Below are positions 45,296 to 54,058 of a stretch of 64,000 nucleotides of DNA, one piece after another. Position 1 is the stretch's first letter. Every line of letters begins with the position of its first letter. The position numbers and the translations under genes were made by a program. The stretch comes from Ghiorsea bivora (lineage in GTDB: Bacteria > Pseudomonadota > Zetaproteobacteria > Mariprofundales > Mariprofundaceae), in the NCBI RefSeq assembly GCF_000744415.1, contig NZ_JQLW01000008.1:124001-188000 (forward strand), written 5' to 3'. The notes under the pieces were generated by a model. That model ran no database searches. It was not told the DNA's origin and was given only the letters and a program-made list of their open reading frames with translations.

Positions 45296-45988
45296 TTAGA
45301 GTAGCCACAATGCAAAACCCATGCCCAAGAAAGTAAGTGGCATATTCCAGCCTGTGGCAACCAAGGCACGAATAATAGAACCCAATAAACTAACGATAAA
45401 TGTGGCAATAAAAAACTGATGCCAAGGGATGCCATGATATAGTTGCAATGCCCATGCGCAAATCAAACTTGTGGTCAAAACAAAAACAAGGTGGGCGGTC
45501 AGTGTTTGTTTCGGGTGTTTTGCCAATCCAAGCTGTGAACCTTTGCCCAAACTATCGATAAAATTTGCGATGTGCCAAGCAAGTGTAAAGCTTAAAGTCA
45601 GCCCAAAACCAAGTTCGGGAGCCAAGGCAAAAAGTTGGGCACAAATACCAAGGGTGATGATAAGCATAAGCCAAGGATACGGCTGTTGGGTTTTCGGTGG
45701 TAAGGTATGCCAGCAAAGTTTGAGGTGGCGAGCAAAAGGTCGGGCGCTTGCTTTTGCAAAGATGATGGGCATAAAAAATAGGGTTAAGGTGTAGAGTGGC
45801 ATGTAAGTGTTGTCATATGCAGGCCAGATAAGCACCCAAACAGATAATAAGGGGAGCATGGCTAAACGTATGGTAGATGGGGCAAAACCTTTGCGTACAA
45901 AAACAACAGACAGCCACAAGTACTGGAAGAAACCAATGGTAAATAAGGCTGTTAACAAGGTGTCACCGCTAGAAATAAACATGGTCAA
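45296..45988 (-). CDS. Polytopic membrane protein of unknown function
   Basis: This 230-residue protein has about seven hydrophobic helices. The short loop DSLGKGSQLGLAKHPKQTLTAH in the second half is loosely reminiscent of CTP-dependent lipid cytidylyltransferases and kinases, where a conserved loop of this kind binds CTP. The key acidic and Lys pattern is not complete, so I do not assign it. It lies 47 nt before nadC on the same strand and divergent from pntA. The gap to pntA (45989-46126) is AT-rich, with no further gene. Confidence 0.6.
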   Translation of the reverse strand: MTMFISSGDTLLTALFTIGFFQYLWLSVVFVRKGFAPSTIRLAMLPLLSVWVLIWPAYDNTYMPLYTLTLFFMPIIFAKASARPFARHLKLCWHTLPPKTQQPYPWLMLIITLGICAQLFALAPELGFGLTLSFTLAWHIANFIDSLGKGSQLGLAKHPKQTLTAHLVFVLTTSLICAWALQLYHGIPWHQFFIATFIVSLLGSIIRALVATGWNMPLTFLGMGFALWLL

Positions 45989-46126
45989 ATTATTGGATGA
46001 TTTTAAAGGATGTCACTTTATATTTTTTTTATGGGTATATTGTGGAGTGTTTTGCTATTAATATTTGTAAAATCAGGCACATGCTCTAAAGTTTCGCAGC
46101 TTGGATTTTGAAGGGAGATACAAACA

Positions 46127-47260
46127 ATGGCTCGCATAGCAATTCCTGCTGAAACGGCTGCAAATGAAACCCGTGTTGCAGCAACACCAGAAACGGTTAA
46201 AAAATACATCAATTTGGGTTGTGATGTGGTCGTGCAACGTGGCGCGGGTACGGCTGCATATTTTAATGATGCTGCCTATGAAGAAGCTGGCGCAAGTTTG
46301 GCGGATGACTTTGCGGCAACGGTATCAGGTGCGAATATTGTATTAAAAGTTCAACCCTTAAATAAAGATGAAACAAAAGCAGTGGCTAAAGGCGTTGTTG
46401 TTGCATCTTTACATGCGCCATTCACCAACCCATTGCTTGCGGATTATAACCAACAAGGTTTAATATCCTTTTGCATGGAAATGATTCCGCGTACTTCGCG
46501 TGCACAGAGCATGGATGTGCTCTCATCACAGGCCAATATTGCAGGTTATAAAGCCGTACTCTTAGCCTTGGAACATTATCAAAAGTTTATGCCAATGTTG
46601 ATGACAGCAGCCGGTACTGTGCAATCGGCTAAAGTGCTTATCATGGGTGCAGGTGTTGCAGGTTTACAAGCCATTGCCACAGCACGTCGTTTGGGCGCCA
46701 TGGTAGAAGCGTTTGATGTTCGGTCGGCAGCCAAAGAACAAGTGGAAAGCTTGGGTGCAAAGTTTGTGGAAGTACCGCAAGATGAAGATGCCGAGGATGA
46801 AGGCGGATATGCCAAAGAAATGTCGGATGAATACAAACAAAAACAAGCTAAACTCATTGCTGAACATGCGGCAAAGGCAGATATCATTATCACTACAGCT
46901 TTGATTCCAGGGCGGCCAGCTCCTGTGTTGGTCACTGAAGAAACCGTAACCAAGATGAAACAAGGAGCGGTGATTGTAGATATGGCAGTGGAAGCAGGTG
47001 GCAACTGCCCATTATCTAAAAAAGATGAAGTTTATACTAAAGATGGCATTACTTTTGTGGGTGTGAGTAATATTGCTGCAACTTTGGCCACTGATGCCAG
47101 TACATTATACGCTAAGAATATGTTGAATTTTATGGGCTTGATGTTGGATAAAGAAAGTGGTGTTTTAAATATCGACCGTGAAGATGATATTATCCAAGGC
47201 GCATTATTGTGTATGGATGGTGAATTTCTTAAACCTGATTTATTAAAAGGGGATGCATAG
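46127..47260 (+). CDS. pntA: Proton-translocating transhydrogenase, alpha-1 subunit
   Basis: This soluble NAD(H)-binding subunit (domain I) of the membrane transhydrogenase couples hydride transfer between NADH and NADP+ to proton movement. The 377-residue protein has IPAETAANETRVAATPETV, FCMEMIPRTSRAQSMDVLSSQANIAGYKAVL, the Rossmann loop IMGAGVAGLQAIATARRLGA, and TALIPGRPAPVL. The gene stops where the alpha-2 gene begins, the three-gene arrangement also known in Rhodospirillum. A GAAGGGAGA site precedes the ATG. Confidence 0.95.
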   Translation: MARIAIPAETAANETRVAATPETVKKYINLGCDVVVQRGAGTAAYFNDAAYEEAGASLADDFAATVSGANIVLKVQPLNKDETKAVAKGVVVASLHAPFTNPLLADYNQQGLISFCMEMIPRTSRAQSMDVLSSQANIAGYKAVLLALEHYQKFMPMLMTAAGTVQSAKVLIMGAGVAGLQAIATARRLGAMVEAFDVRSAAKEQVESLGAKFVEVPQDEDAEDEGGYAKEMSDEYKQKQAKLIAEHAAKADIIITTALIPGRPAPVLVTEETVTKMKQGAVIVDMAVEAGGNCPLSKKDEVYTKDGITFVGVSNIAATLATDASTLYAKNMLNFMGLMLDKESGVLNIDREDDIIQGALLCMDGEFLKPDLLKGDA

Positions 47261-47620
47261 ATGTGTAGTTCTGGAAATTGTGATTTAGCAGCACATGCTG
47301 CGATGATGAATGATGCCACGGCAGCGGGAAGTGCAACGGCTGACCCAATTGTGATGTCGTTCACGGTATTTATTTTGGCGATTTTTGTGGGTTATCATGT
47401 GGTGTGGAATGTAACACCTGCTTTGCATACGCCGTTAATGAGTGTGACCAATTCATTATCCAGCATTGTGATTGTGGGTGCAATTATTGCTTCAGGACCT
47501 GTTGAAATGAACTTGGCGACCGTGCTTGGTTTGATTGCTGTGGGTTTGGCATCGGTGAATATTTTTGGTGGTTTTATGGTGACGCAACGTATGCTCGCTA
47601 TGTTTAAGAAGCGAGGTTAA
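47261..47620 (+). CDS. pntAB: Proton-translocating transhydrogenase, alpha-2 subunit
   Basis: This 119-residue protein corresponds to the membrane part of PntA, with three transmembrane helices. It includes the conserved [28 protein letters not shown] segment. It starts directly after the pntA stop and is followed by pntB after 9 nt with AAGGGGA as ribosome site. Confidence 0.94.
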   Translation: MCSSGNCDLAAHAAMMNDATAAGSATADPIVMSFTVFILAIFVGYHVVWNVTPALHTPLMSVTNSLSSIVIVGAIIASGPVEMNLATVLGLIAVGLASVNIFGGFMVTQRMLAMFKKRG

Positions 47621-47629
47621 GGGGATAAT

Positions 47630-49033
47630 ATGTTATCAGCAAATATGACTGAACTGGCTTACTTGGTTGCTTCAATCTTAGTGATTTTAGCACTCAAAGG
47701 TCTATCTTCTCCTGAATCAGCACGCCGTGGTAATATGTTTGGTATGCTGGGTATGGGTATTGCGGTGTTTGTGACATTGCAGTTGGATGGTATTGAAAAT
47801 TATACTTGGATTGCTGTAGCAATTGGCATTGGCGCTATCATTGGTGGCACGGCTGCTAGAAAAGTGCCTATGACAGGTATGCCTGAAACGGTTGCTTTCA
47901 TGCATGCGCTGGTTGGTCTTGCGGCGGTATTGATTGCCGTATCTGCGTTTTTAAATCCTGTGGCTTATGGCATTGCCGATAGTATGGGGGCGATGCATAC
48001 AGCTAGCCGCATAGAGTTATTTTTAGGTACATTTATTGGAGCGATTACTTTCACTGCATCATTGGTTGCTTTTGGTAAACTCAAAGGTTTTGTGTCAGGC
48101 AACCCCGTCACTTTTTCAGGGCAACATTTATTGAACTTGATTTTAGGCATTATCATGATTGGTGCAGGCATTGTTTTTTGCATGAATGAATCAGCTACAG
48201 CATTTTTATTGATGTTGGGTATTGCTTTGGTTTTGGGTGTGTTACTAATTATCCCAATTGGCGGTGCAGATATGCCTGTGATTGTGTCTATGTTGAACTC
48301 GTATTCAGGTTGGGCAGCGGCAGGTATTGGTTTTACGCTTGGTAATAATATGTTGATTGTGGCTGGTGCTTTGGTGGGTTCATCAGGTGCGATTCTTTCT
48401 TATATTATGTGTAAAGCGATGAATCGTTCATTATTTAATGTGTTATTGGGTGGCTTTGGCTCGGATACCAGTGCTGCATCAGCTGGAGGGGCCGTTGTGG
48501 GTGAGCGACCTGTGAAATCTGGTTCGGCAGAAGATGCCGCTTTCCTACTTAAAAACGCGCGCAGTATTGTGATTATCCCTGGTTACGGGCTGGCTGTCGC
48601 TAGAGCACAACATGCACTTAAAGAACTTGTGGAAGTATTACAGGCACAGGGCGTAAAAGTACGTTTTGCGATTCATCCTGTGGCTGGTCGTATGCCTGGT
48701 CATATGAATGTATTGTTGGCAGAAGCGGATGTGCCTTATGATATCGTAGAAGAAATGGATGAAATTAACCCTGAGTTTTCGGATACAGATGTTGCCTTAG
48801 TGATTGGTGCTAATGATGTGGTTAATCCAGCGGCAAAAACAGACACATCTAGCCCTATTTATGGCATGCCGATTTTAGAAGTAACCAAAGCAGAACATGT
48901 TTTGGTTGTAAAACGTTCATTATCAGTCGGTTATGCAGGTTTGGATAATGATTTATTTTACATGGATAAAACCATGATGATTTTTGATGATGCAAAAAAA
49001 GCGTGTGAAGCTATGCTGCACGCCATTGAATAA
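47630..49033 (+). CDS. pntB: Proton-translocating transhydrogenase, beta subunit
   Basis: PntB (467 residues) holds the rest of the membrane channel (eight or nine helices, residues 5-260) and the NADP(H)-binding domain III. The latter has [57 protein letters not shown] and [18 protein letters not shown]. All family motifs are intact. Confidence 0.96.
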   Translation: MLSANMTELAYLVASILVILALKGLSSPESARRGNMFGMLGMGIAVFVTLQLDGIENYTWIAVAIGIGAIIGGTAARKVPMTGMPETVAFMHALVGLAAVLIAVSAFLNPVAYGIADSMGAMHTASRIELFLGTFIGAITFTASLVAFGKLKGFVSGNPVTFSGQHLLNLILGIIMIGAGIVFCMNESATAFLLMLGIALVLGVLLIIPIGGADMPVIVSMLNSYSGWAAAGIGFTLGNNMLIVAGALVGSSGAILSYIMCKAMNRSLFNVLLGGFGSDTSAASAGGAVVGERPVKSGSAEDAAFLLKNARSIVIIPGYGLAVARAQHALKELVEVLQAQGVKVRFAIHPVAGRMPGHMNVLLAEADVPYDIVEEMDEINPEFSDTDVALVIGANDVVNPAAKTDTSSPIYGMPILEVTKAEHVLVVKRSLSVGYAGLDNDLFYMDKTMMIFDDAKKACEAMLHAIE

Positions 49034-49050
49034 AAAAGTTGGAGTCATAT

Positions 49051-49425
49051 ATGAAAACATTAAAAGTATTGTTGGTGGCTGCTGCACTAGCATTTGTACC
49101 TGTCAAAGCATCGGCAGGTGATTATGAAGTTGCCAATGTGATGGATGATGCACTTTATGGTGCAGGTGTTGGTGGAATGGTTGGTTTGGGTTTAATGCTT
49201 TTATCCACTAGCCCGACAAGCAATTGGAATTATTTAACACAAGGTGTTGGTGTTGGCATTATTGCAGGGGCTGCTTATGGTGTATACCGCTCTTCACGAG
49301 CTTTTGCTCAGGTAGAAGATGGCCAAATAAACTTGGGCATGCCTTCACCAAAATTTGCTGTGCAAGATACACCTGTAGGTTTGATATTAGTAGCAAAAAC
49401 AGATTTGATAGCAGGTCAATTTTAA
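49051..49425 (+). CDS. Exported small glycine-rich protein
   Basis: This 124-residue protein has a signal peptide ending near KASA (residue 22). The mature part contains two hydrophobic, Gly-rich stretches (around residues 37-53 and 65-80). It could sit in the outer membrane or as a hairpin in the inner membrane. TTGGAG precedes ATG 49051. It follows pntB closely and ends at a terminator, so it is probably the last gene of the pnt transcript. Function is unknown. Confidence 0.7.
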   Translation: MKTLKVLLVAAALAFVPVKASAGDYEVANVMDDALYGAGVGGMVGLGLMLLSTSPTSNWNYLTQGVGVGIIAGAAYGVYRSSRAFAQVEDGQINLGMPSPKFAVQDTPVGLILVAKTDLIAGQF

Positions 49426-49449
49426 GTCTGACTATATAAATGTTTTAAT

Positions 49450-49479
49450 AAAAAAGGCGCCTTCATAGGCGTCTTTTTT
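49450..49479 (+). terminator. Rho-independent terminator
   Basis: AAAAAAGGCGCCT and AGGCGTCTTTTTT pair almost perfectly (one G-T pair) around loop TCAT and end in a T-run. The A-run on the other side makes it bidirectional, so it can also end the minus-strand cytochrome gene that stops at 49502. Confidence 0.88.
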
Positions 49480-49501
49480 ATGTCTGGAAAATACGAAATG
49501 T

Positions 49502-49921
49502 TTATTGAAGTGTTTTGAGATATTCAATGATATCTGCGCGGTTATGGTCATCTTGCATGGTGGGCAAGGTAGGCATTGCCAAACCAAATTTATTGGATTC
49601 AATTAGAGCCTGTGCTGTTTCATCTGTTTTTGCAAATGTTTCAGGGCTTTTTATCCAGTGGTTTAACCAGTTTACATCATGGCGTTCAAGTACTCCCCGT
49701 AAACCCGGCGCACCAATTCTGCTTTCTTCATACGTTGTATTGTGACAATGCGTACAAACTGTATCAAAGGTTATCTTGCCTCGCGCTGCAGAAGCTGTGA
49801 AGGGTTTAGACTCTGCTATAGCTTGCGTATCAGGGCCCTCTTCAGCCGCACTTTGGGTGACGATTGGAAAAAGCGAAAGCATGATGGTCATTGTTGCCAT
49901 GATGTGAAATGCTTTGTTCAT
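49502..49921 (-). CDS. Periplasmic monohaem cytochrome c
   Basis: This 139-residue protein has a Sec signal peptide (residues 1-24) and a class I cytochrome c domain with one CTHCH haem site near residue 55. A Met-containing stretch (LAMPTLPTMQDD) near the end probably gives the axial ligand. Such carriers shuttle electrons between periplasmic or outer-membrane donors and terminal oxidases. ATG 49921 is preceded by AAGGAGA. It is monocistronic. Confidence 0.9.
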   Translation of the reverse strand: MNKAFHIMATMTIMLSLFPIVTQSAAEEGPDTQAIAESKPFTASAARGKITFDTVCTHCHNTTYEESRIGAPGLRGVLERHDVNWLNHWIKSPETFAKTDETAQALIESNKFGLAMPTLPTMQDDHNRADIIEYLKTLQ

Positions 49922-50007
49922 TTTGTCTCCTTGGCTAATAGATATGCCCGCGAAAAAACGCTGTTGCATATCTTTATGTGATTACAGTGAAAAAGCAATA
50001 TTAAATT

Positions 50008-51129
50008 TTATGCTCGTACGACCAAGAATACCTCTTTGGTGAAAGACCATAGGGCTTTGGATATTTGTTTGATGCGTGTACGAATAAAGTTGCATTTCAC
50101 ACAGCCACCACCAGCCACTTGTGCGCGTACTTCTTCGCGTGGGTAGATGGTTTCACGCCAAAATTCGATGCGGTGTGAAAAGCTAGGTAACATGCGAGAA
50201 AATAACCGTTCGGCTAGATATGGAATAAGTTCGTGATTCATGAAACGTTTGAATAATTTTGTTTCGATAAAACCCATACCAGGTTTTATTTGCTGTAAAA
50301 CATAGTCGGGCACAGGTGCTTGTAAATGTTCTTTGGCATAAGATAAAGCATAATAACAAGGTCGCTCTAACTTATATTCTGCAATACCTTCTAAAACTTC
50401 GCTCCATTGTTGATTCTGCTCCACTTGTTTGGCAAGCAATGCGATATCATAAATCCAAATCAAACGTTCGAATGAGTGTTTGAGTGCATGGAAACAAAGG
50501 TAAGGTAACATCACACGAGGGCGTACCAGCAACGCTTTCTCACCTGCTAGTTTCCCTTCTTCTGCATATTTAAAAAAGTCTTTGGCTTGAAGCGGAGTGA
50601 TGTGTTGCCAAGCTTTGATGCGTTCAGAGCCAATGGCTTCGATGTGTAGATCAAGAGGGATATCACCTTGTTTAAACAGCATGGGGTAGGCAGGTAATGG
50701 GCGATAATGCAGCTGGTTGCCAACAATTTGTTTTGCCATGAGTAAGTGTTTTTGATCAAATAGAATATCAATATCCGTATGTGGTCGCAGGTATGGCTGA
50801 GGGTATAAGGTTTCGCTAACGGCAAGACCACGCATGCAAATGATAGGAATATTGTTTTCATTGAATGCACGCAATATACGTGCGGTTGCATTTTTCATGC
50901 GCAGAAAGTCTGCCATGAAAACACGTTCATTCATGGGATTGATGAGTAAGGGCTGTACGATATCCTTTTGGTTTTGTTCTAATTGAGACCAAAGCAGCGG
51001 GAAAATGGCTTCACCTTGTGCATAAGTCCAAAAATCGGTGTTTTTTAAAATAGTTTCTGGAATATGCTGTTGCAATGCAAGGCATACATTTTTTCTATAA
51101 TATTTGAATGATAAACTAGCCATGAGCAT
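50008..51129 (-). CDS. Nucleotidyltransferase-fold protein (PF14907-like)
   Basis: This 373-residue protein matches the uncharacterised nucleotidyltransferase group found in peptide-modification and polysaccharide loci. It has a helical N-terminus, then C-M-R-G-L-A-V-S-E-T-L-Y-P...L-R-P-H-T-D-I-D-I-L-F with the metal-binding Asp pair near residues 119-121, and a long helical C-terminus. The family's common Lys-Gly is Arg-Gly here. It is divergent from the cysteine-rich gene, sharing its 133-nt upstream region. It may attach a nucleotide or nucleotide-like group to the peptide or to a partner, but the substrate is unknown. Confidence 0.75.
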   Translation of the reverse strand: MLMASLSFKYYRKNVCLALQQHIPETILKNTDFWTYAQGEAIFPLLWSQLEQNQKDIVQPLLINPMNERVFMADFLRMKNATARILRAFNENNIPIICMRGLAVSETLYPQPYLRPHTDIDILFDQKHLLMAKQIVGNQLHYRPLPAYPMLFKQGDIPLDLHIEAIGSERIKAWQHITPLQAKDFFKYAEEGKLAGEKALLVRPRVMLPYLCFHALKHSFERLIWIYDIALLAKQVEQNQQWSEVLEGIAEYKLERPCYYALSYAKEHLQAPVPDYVLQQIKPGMGFIETKLFKRFMNHELIPYLAERLFSRMLPSFSHRIEFWRETIYPREEVRAQVAGGGCVKCNFIRTRIKQISKALWSFTKEVFLVVRA

Positions 51130-51169
51130 ATCTTAGAACTGAAGTTCGATAAAAGCTAGCCGATAGTAT

Positions 51170-51178
51170 TGGTATACT
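51170..51178 (+). promoter_or_regulatory. Candidate extended -10 promoter of the cysteine-rich gene
   Basis: TGGTATACT fits an extended -10 element (TGnTATAAT with one change) about 85 nt upstream of the start codon. No good -35 is visible, which extended -10 promoters can tolerate. The divergent nucleotidyltransferase gene begins 41 nt to the left. Confidence 0.35.
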
Positions 51179-51262
51179 AAATTGTGATGTAGGTATTGGA
51201 CAATGGCTTATTAAGACTTTAGTGTTGTTCTAAATGTTTTTTAGCTGGGGTAGGAGTACGTG

Positions 51263-51682
51263 ATGAATGAACAAAAAGAAGTGACCAATGATATTCGCCG
51301 AAAGCTTTTAAAAGCGGTTGTTTATGCACCACCTGTGATTCTCGGCTCTATGGTGGCAACACCACGTACGGTGATGGGTGCTATTGGGCAAACAAAAGTC
51401 TGCAAGTTGGCTGCTGGTGGTGTAGTTAGTATTGTCATCTCTTCAGGTACAAATGCATGTTGTCCTTGTGTGCCAGGTTCAAAAAAATTTAACCCTGTGA
51501 AATGTGCAAGAGACCAATGTATTAAATCTTGTGGTAGTAATTGTACACCAGCGGCAATTGCAGACATCGTGGCTAATAATAAGTGTGATAAGTTCTGTAA
51601 AACCTGTGGTGGCATTCCTGCGAGTTTGGCAGGTGCATGTACGTGCAACTGCATTAAAGGCAGTCCGAATAAGTGTAATTAA
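51263..51682 (+). CDS. Cysteine-rich protein with Tat-like leader, probable substrate of the adjacent radical SAM enzyme
   Basis: This 139-residue protein has 15 cysteines, all after residue 46 (C47, 66, 67, 69, 81, 86, 90, 94, 108, 112, 115, 126, 128, 130, 138). The leader contains IRRKLLKAVVYAPPVILGS, an Arg-Arg start and hydrophobic core as in Tat or leader peptides. The rest is rich in Cys, Lys, Asn, Gly and Ala. ATG 51263 has TAGGAG 6 nt upstream; GTG 51260 is the alternative. It directly precedes radical SAM, PqqD-like and HPr-kinase-like genes, so a modified, exported peptide or metal-binding protein is likely. The function is not known to me. Confidence 0.82.
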   Translation: MNEQKEVTNDIRRKLLKAVVYAPPVILGSMVATPRTVMGAIGQTKVCKLAAGGVVSIVISSGTNACCPCVPGSKKFNPVKCARDQCIKSCGSNCTPAAIADIVANNKCDKFCKTCGGIPASLAGACTCNCIKGSPNKCN

Positions 51683-51690
51683 TTCATATA

Positions 51691-52896
51691 GTGCTCCCGC
51701 ATTATATATTCCTTGTTGAAGGTCAATTTGTACGTTGTATTTCAGATGTTGAAAGCAAGTCTGTTACACTGATTCATGCTTTTGATGAAGCGAAACAACT
51801 GGTTTTAAATGGTAGTTTTGCAGAAGCTTTAATACAGCAGTTGAACACGCCTAATCCTGCAACTTCAAACATACTTCAAGTCATTGAGAAACAGCATGGC
51901 TGGCTTACAGGTTTATCAAAGGCAAGTTTGATGCCTGCAGATTTTCAACAGTTGGTGATTGGTGATGAATTGGGTTTGTTGTTTCTGGAAATCACCGACC
52001 AATGTAATGAGCAATGTATTCATTGTTATGCATCATCATCACCCGCATGTTCTGATTTTTTATCGTTGCATGAAATCAAAAGTATTCTTGAACAAGCCCG
52101 TTGTTTAGGAACACCTTTTGTGCAATTTACAGGTGGCGACCCACTGATTCATCGGAATTTGGTCGAAGTTGTGGCTTATGCTCATGAATTAGGTTTTGAG
52201 GGTATGGAAATTTATACCAATGGTTTGTTGTTAAATGAGAAACTACTGGAGCAGCTTTTACCTTATCAGCCCAAAATCGCATTTTCTTTGTATTCCCCAG
52301 ATGAAGCTGTGCATGATGGCATTACACAGGTCAAAGGTAGCTTTAAAAAGACTGTAGCTGCTATTCATAGGGCGCAGGATATGGCATTTCAGGTGCGTAT
52401 TGGCATGGCGGTGATGCAGCAAAATGCAGGTCATGAACAAGCCATGTTAGATTTTGTACAAGAAACATTCTATTTGGATAAGTCACATGTGCGTTTTGAC
52501 CCTGTGCATGAAACAGGGCGTGGTGCGAGTTTAAGCACCAAAAATATTTCATTGATGCCCTCGCAGAACTCACACATGCCTGAATCAACCAAGAAACCTG
52601 CACACCACCAAGTGGTACAAACAGATAAAATTGAAAGCGGTTTTGTATCTCAACATATAGGACGCAGAGGTAAACTTGCGGTGTGTGCCAATGGTGATGT
52701 GAGCCCATGTATTTTTAATCGTGAACACGTGCTTGGTAACATTCGCCAACAGACATTTCAAGAGATGTTTGCTGTAAAAAATAAGGGTTTAGGTAATAAG
52801 AATCCAAACATCGAACGGTGGAATAACTGCCAACATCAATTAAGCTGTGGCGATTGTCAGATGGTGGCGTACACCCTTGGAGCACATGATGAATGA
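51691..52896 (+). CDS. Radical SAM/SPASM peptide-modifying enzyme
   Basis: This 401-residue protein has a 90-residue N-terminal region without motif, possibly a peptide-recognition domain. The radical SAM core has C-N-E-Q-C-I-H-C (C105, C109, C112), FTGGDPL and YTNGLLL. A C-terminal SPASM-type region has cysteines C332, C340, C380, C386 and C389 for auxiliary clusters. The family includes PqqE, sactipeptide and ranthipeptide maturases that form thioether or C-C links on peptides. The start is a GTG 8 nt after the cysteine-rich gene with no visible ribosome site, suggesting low or coupled expression. It overlaps the PqqD-like gene. Confidence 0.88.
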   Translation: MLPHYIFLVEGQFVRCISDVESKSVTLIHAFDEAKQLVLNGSFAEALIQQLNTPNPATSNILQVIEKQHGWLTGLSKASLMPADFQQLVIGDELGLLFLEITDQCNEQCIHCYASSSPACSDFLSLHEIKSILEQARCLGTPFVQFTGGDPLIHRNLVEVVAYAHELGFEGMEIYTNGLLLNEKLLEQLLPYQPKIAFSLYSPDEAVHDGITQVKGSFKKTVAAIHRAQDMAFQVRIGMAVMQQNAGHEQAMLDFVQETFYLDKSHVRFDPVHETGRGASLSTKNISLMPSQNSHMPESTKKPAHHQVVQTDKIESGFVSQHIGRRGKLAVCANGDVSPCIFNREHVLGNIRQQTFQEMFAVKNKGLGNKNPNIERWNNCQHQLSCGDCQMVAYTLGAHDE

Positions 52897-53182
52897 AGCC
52901 TTTGAAATTACAGTACCCAATATGCCGAAACGTATTGATAAGCTTATTTGCGAAGAGCTTGAAGAGCAGGGTGCTTATGTTTATATCCATGAAGATGATG
53001 GCACTACGATTACGCTAAACCCTACAGCATCAGCTGTGTTTGATATGTGTGATGGTCAAACAACGGCTGAAGACATGGCAAAGCTTTTATCAGAAACTTT
53101 GGGTGTAGATTATACAAACACGCTTAGGGATGTTCATGATATACTTACTGAGCTGTCAGGTTTTGGCTTCTTTCAAACATAA
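52889..53182 (+). CDS. PqqD-like peptide-binding protein
   Basis: This 97-residue protein shows the PqqD pattern: PKRIDKLICEELEEQGAYVYI, then TLNPTASAVFDMCDGQTTAEDMAKLL and a C-terminal helix-strand ending GFGFF. PqqD proteins bind leader peptides and hand them to radical SAM partners. ATG 52889 (GGAG 6 nt upstream) overlaps the radical SAM stop by 8 nt. The HPr-kinase-like gene begins 3 nt after it. Confidence 0.88.
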   Translation: MNEAFEITVPNMPKRIDKLICEELEEQGAYVYIHEDDGTTITLNPTASAVFDMCDGQTTAEDMAKLLSETLGVDYTNTLRDVHDILTELSGFGFFQT

Positions 53183-53185
53183 CTG

Positions 53186-54058
53186 ATGAAACAATGGTGT
53201 GTGCAATGCCGTATTGCTGGTGTTGTGATACAGGTAGATGCGAATACGACTGCCTGTCAGCAAGATATGTGGAAGTTTCTTAAGCTGTATGAACATGTTG
53301 AACATCAACAGCCAAACTTATATTTTTCGGTGATCTATGAGCAAGGTGTATATCATTTTTCTTGCATCATTGGTGATCAACCAAGCTTGCAATTATGGTC
53401 AAGTTCAGATGATAGAGAAGTGAGTGCGGCTTTAGAAATTCATTTTTATAGCCAACTTGTGCAATATTTATATCGAGAAAAACATATTTTATCTATACAT
53501 GCCGCAGTACTTGGTGTGGCAAACCAAGCGGTCATGTTTGCGGGTGAATCGGGCGCTGGAAAGAGTAGTATTTGTACGGCGGGGCTGTTATCCGAAGCCA
53601 GTTATTTGTCTGATGAGTTTACCTTGCTGGCAGATGATGGGTATGTGCATCCATTTCCAAGACCTATGCAGTGGGAACATAAAGAACACCCAGCTTTTGA
53701 TAGAGAGAAAATAGAGCGTACAGGTTTGATTGCAGCGGACTACTTTGATTTCCCTGATACTGAGGGTGAAATTGTGCGTTGCCATTTATGGCATCCTACA
53801 CATGTGCAGCGCCAGCCACTAAAGCTGAAAACCATGGTGTTGCACCAATACAATGCTGGGTTGGAGAAACCTGTGTTGGCACCAATTCCACGCCATGAAG
53901 CTTTAATGGAACTGCCGCAACATCTGCATATTCAAGCGGGCATGGCAAAAGATTTCCCTATGCTTAACCAACGTATTGACCAAGATTGTATTTTTTATCG
54001 CTTACATTTCCCCAATGTGTTTGCTGCTTGGGCATTGTTGGAAGCTAAAGTCTTTTAG
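53186..54058 (+). CDS. HPr-kinase-like ATPase
   Basis: This 290-residue protein has a variable N-terminal half and an HprK/PckA-type core: LSIHAAVLG, P-loop AGESGAGKSS at residues 119-128, and YLSDEFTLL as the second metal-binding strand. Related kinases sit beside PqqD genes in peptide clusters; in paeninodin-type lasso clusters such an enzyme phosphorylates the precursor. There is no partner HPr system in the window. It is the last gene of the cluster and overlaps the convergent ATP-grasp gene by 4 nt. Confidence 0.85.
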   Translation: MKQWCVQCRIAGVVIQVDANTTACQQDMWKFLKLYEHVEHQQPNLYFSVIYEQGVYHFSCIIGDQPSLQLWSSSDDREVSAALEIHFYSQLVQYLYREKHILSIHAAVLGVANQAVMFAGESGAGKSSICTAGLLSEASYLSDEFTLLADDGYVHPFPRPMQWEHKEHPAFDREKIERTGLIAADYFDFPDTEGEIVRCHLWHPTHVQRQPLKLKTMVLHQYNAGLEKPVLAPIPRHEALMELPQHLHIQAGMAKDFPMLNQRIDQDCIFYRLHFPNVFAAWALLEAKVF

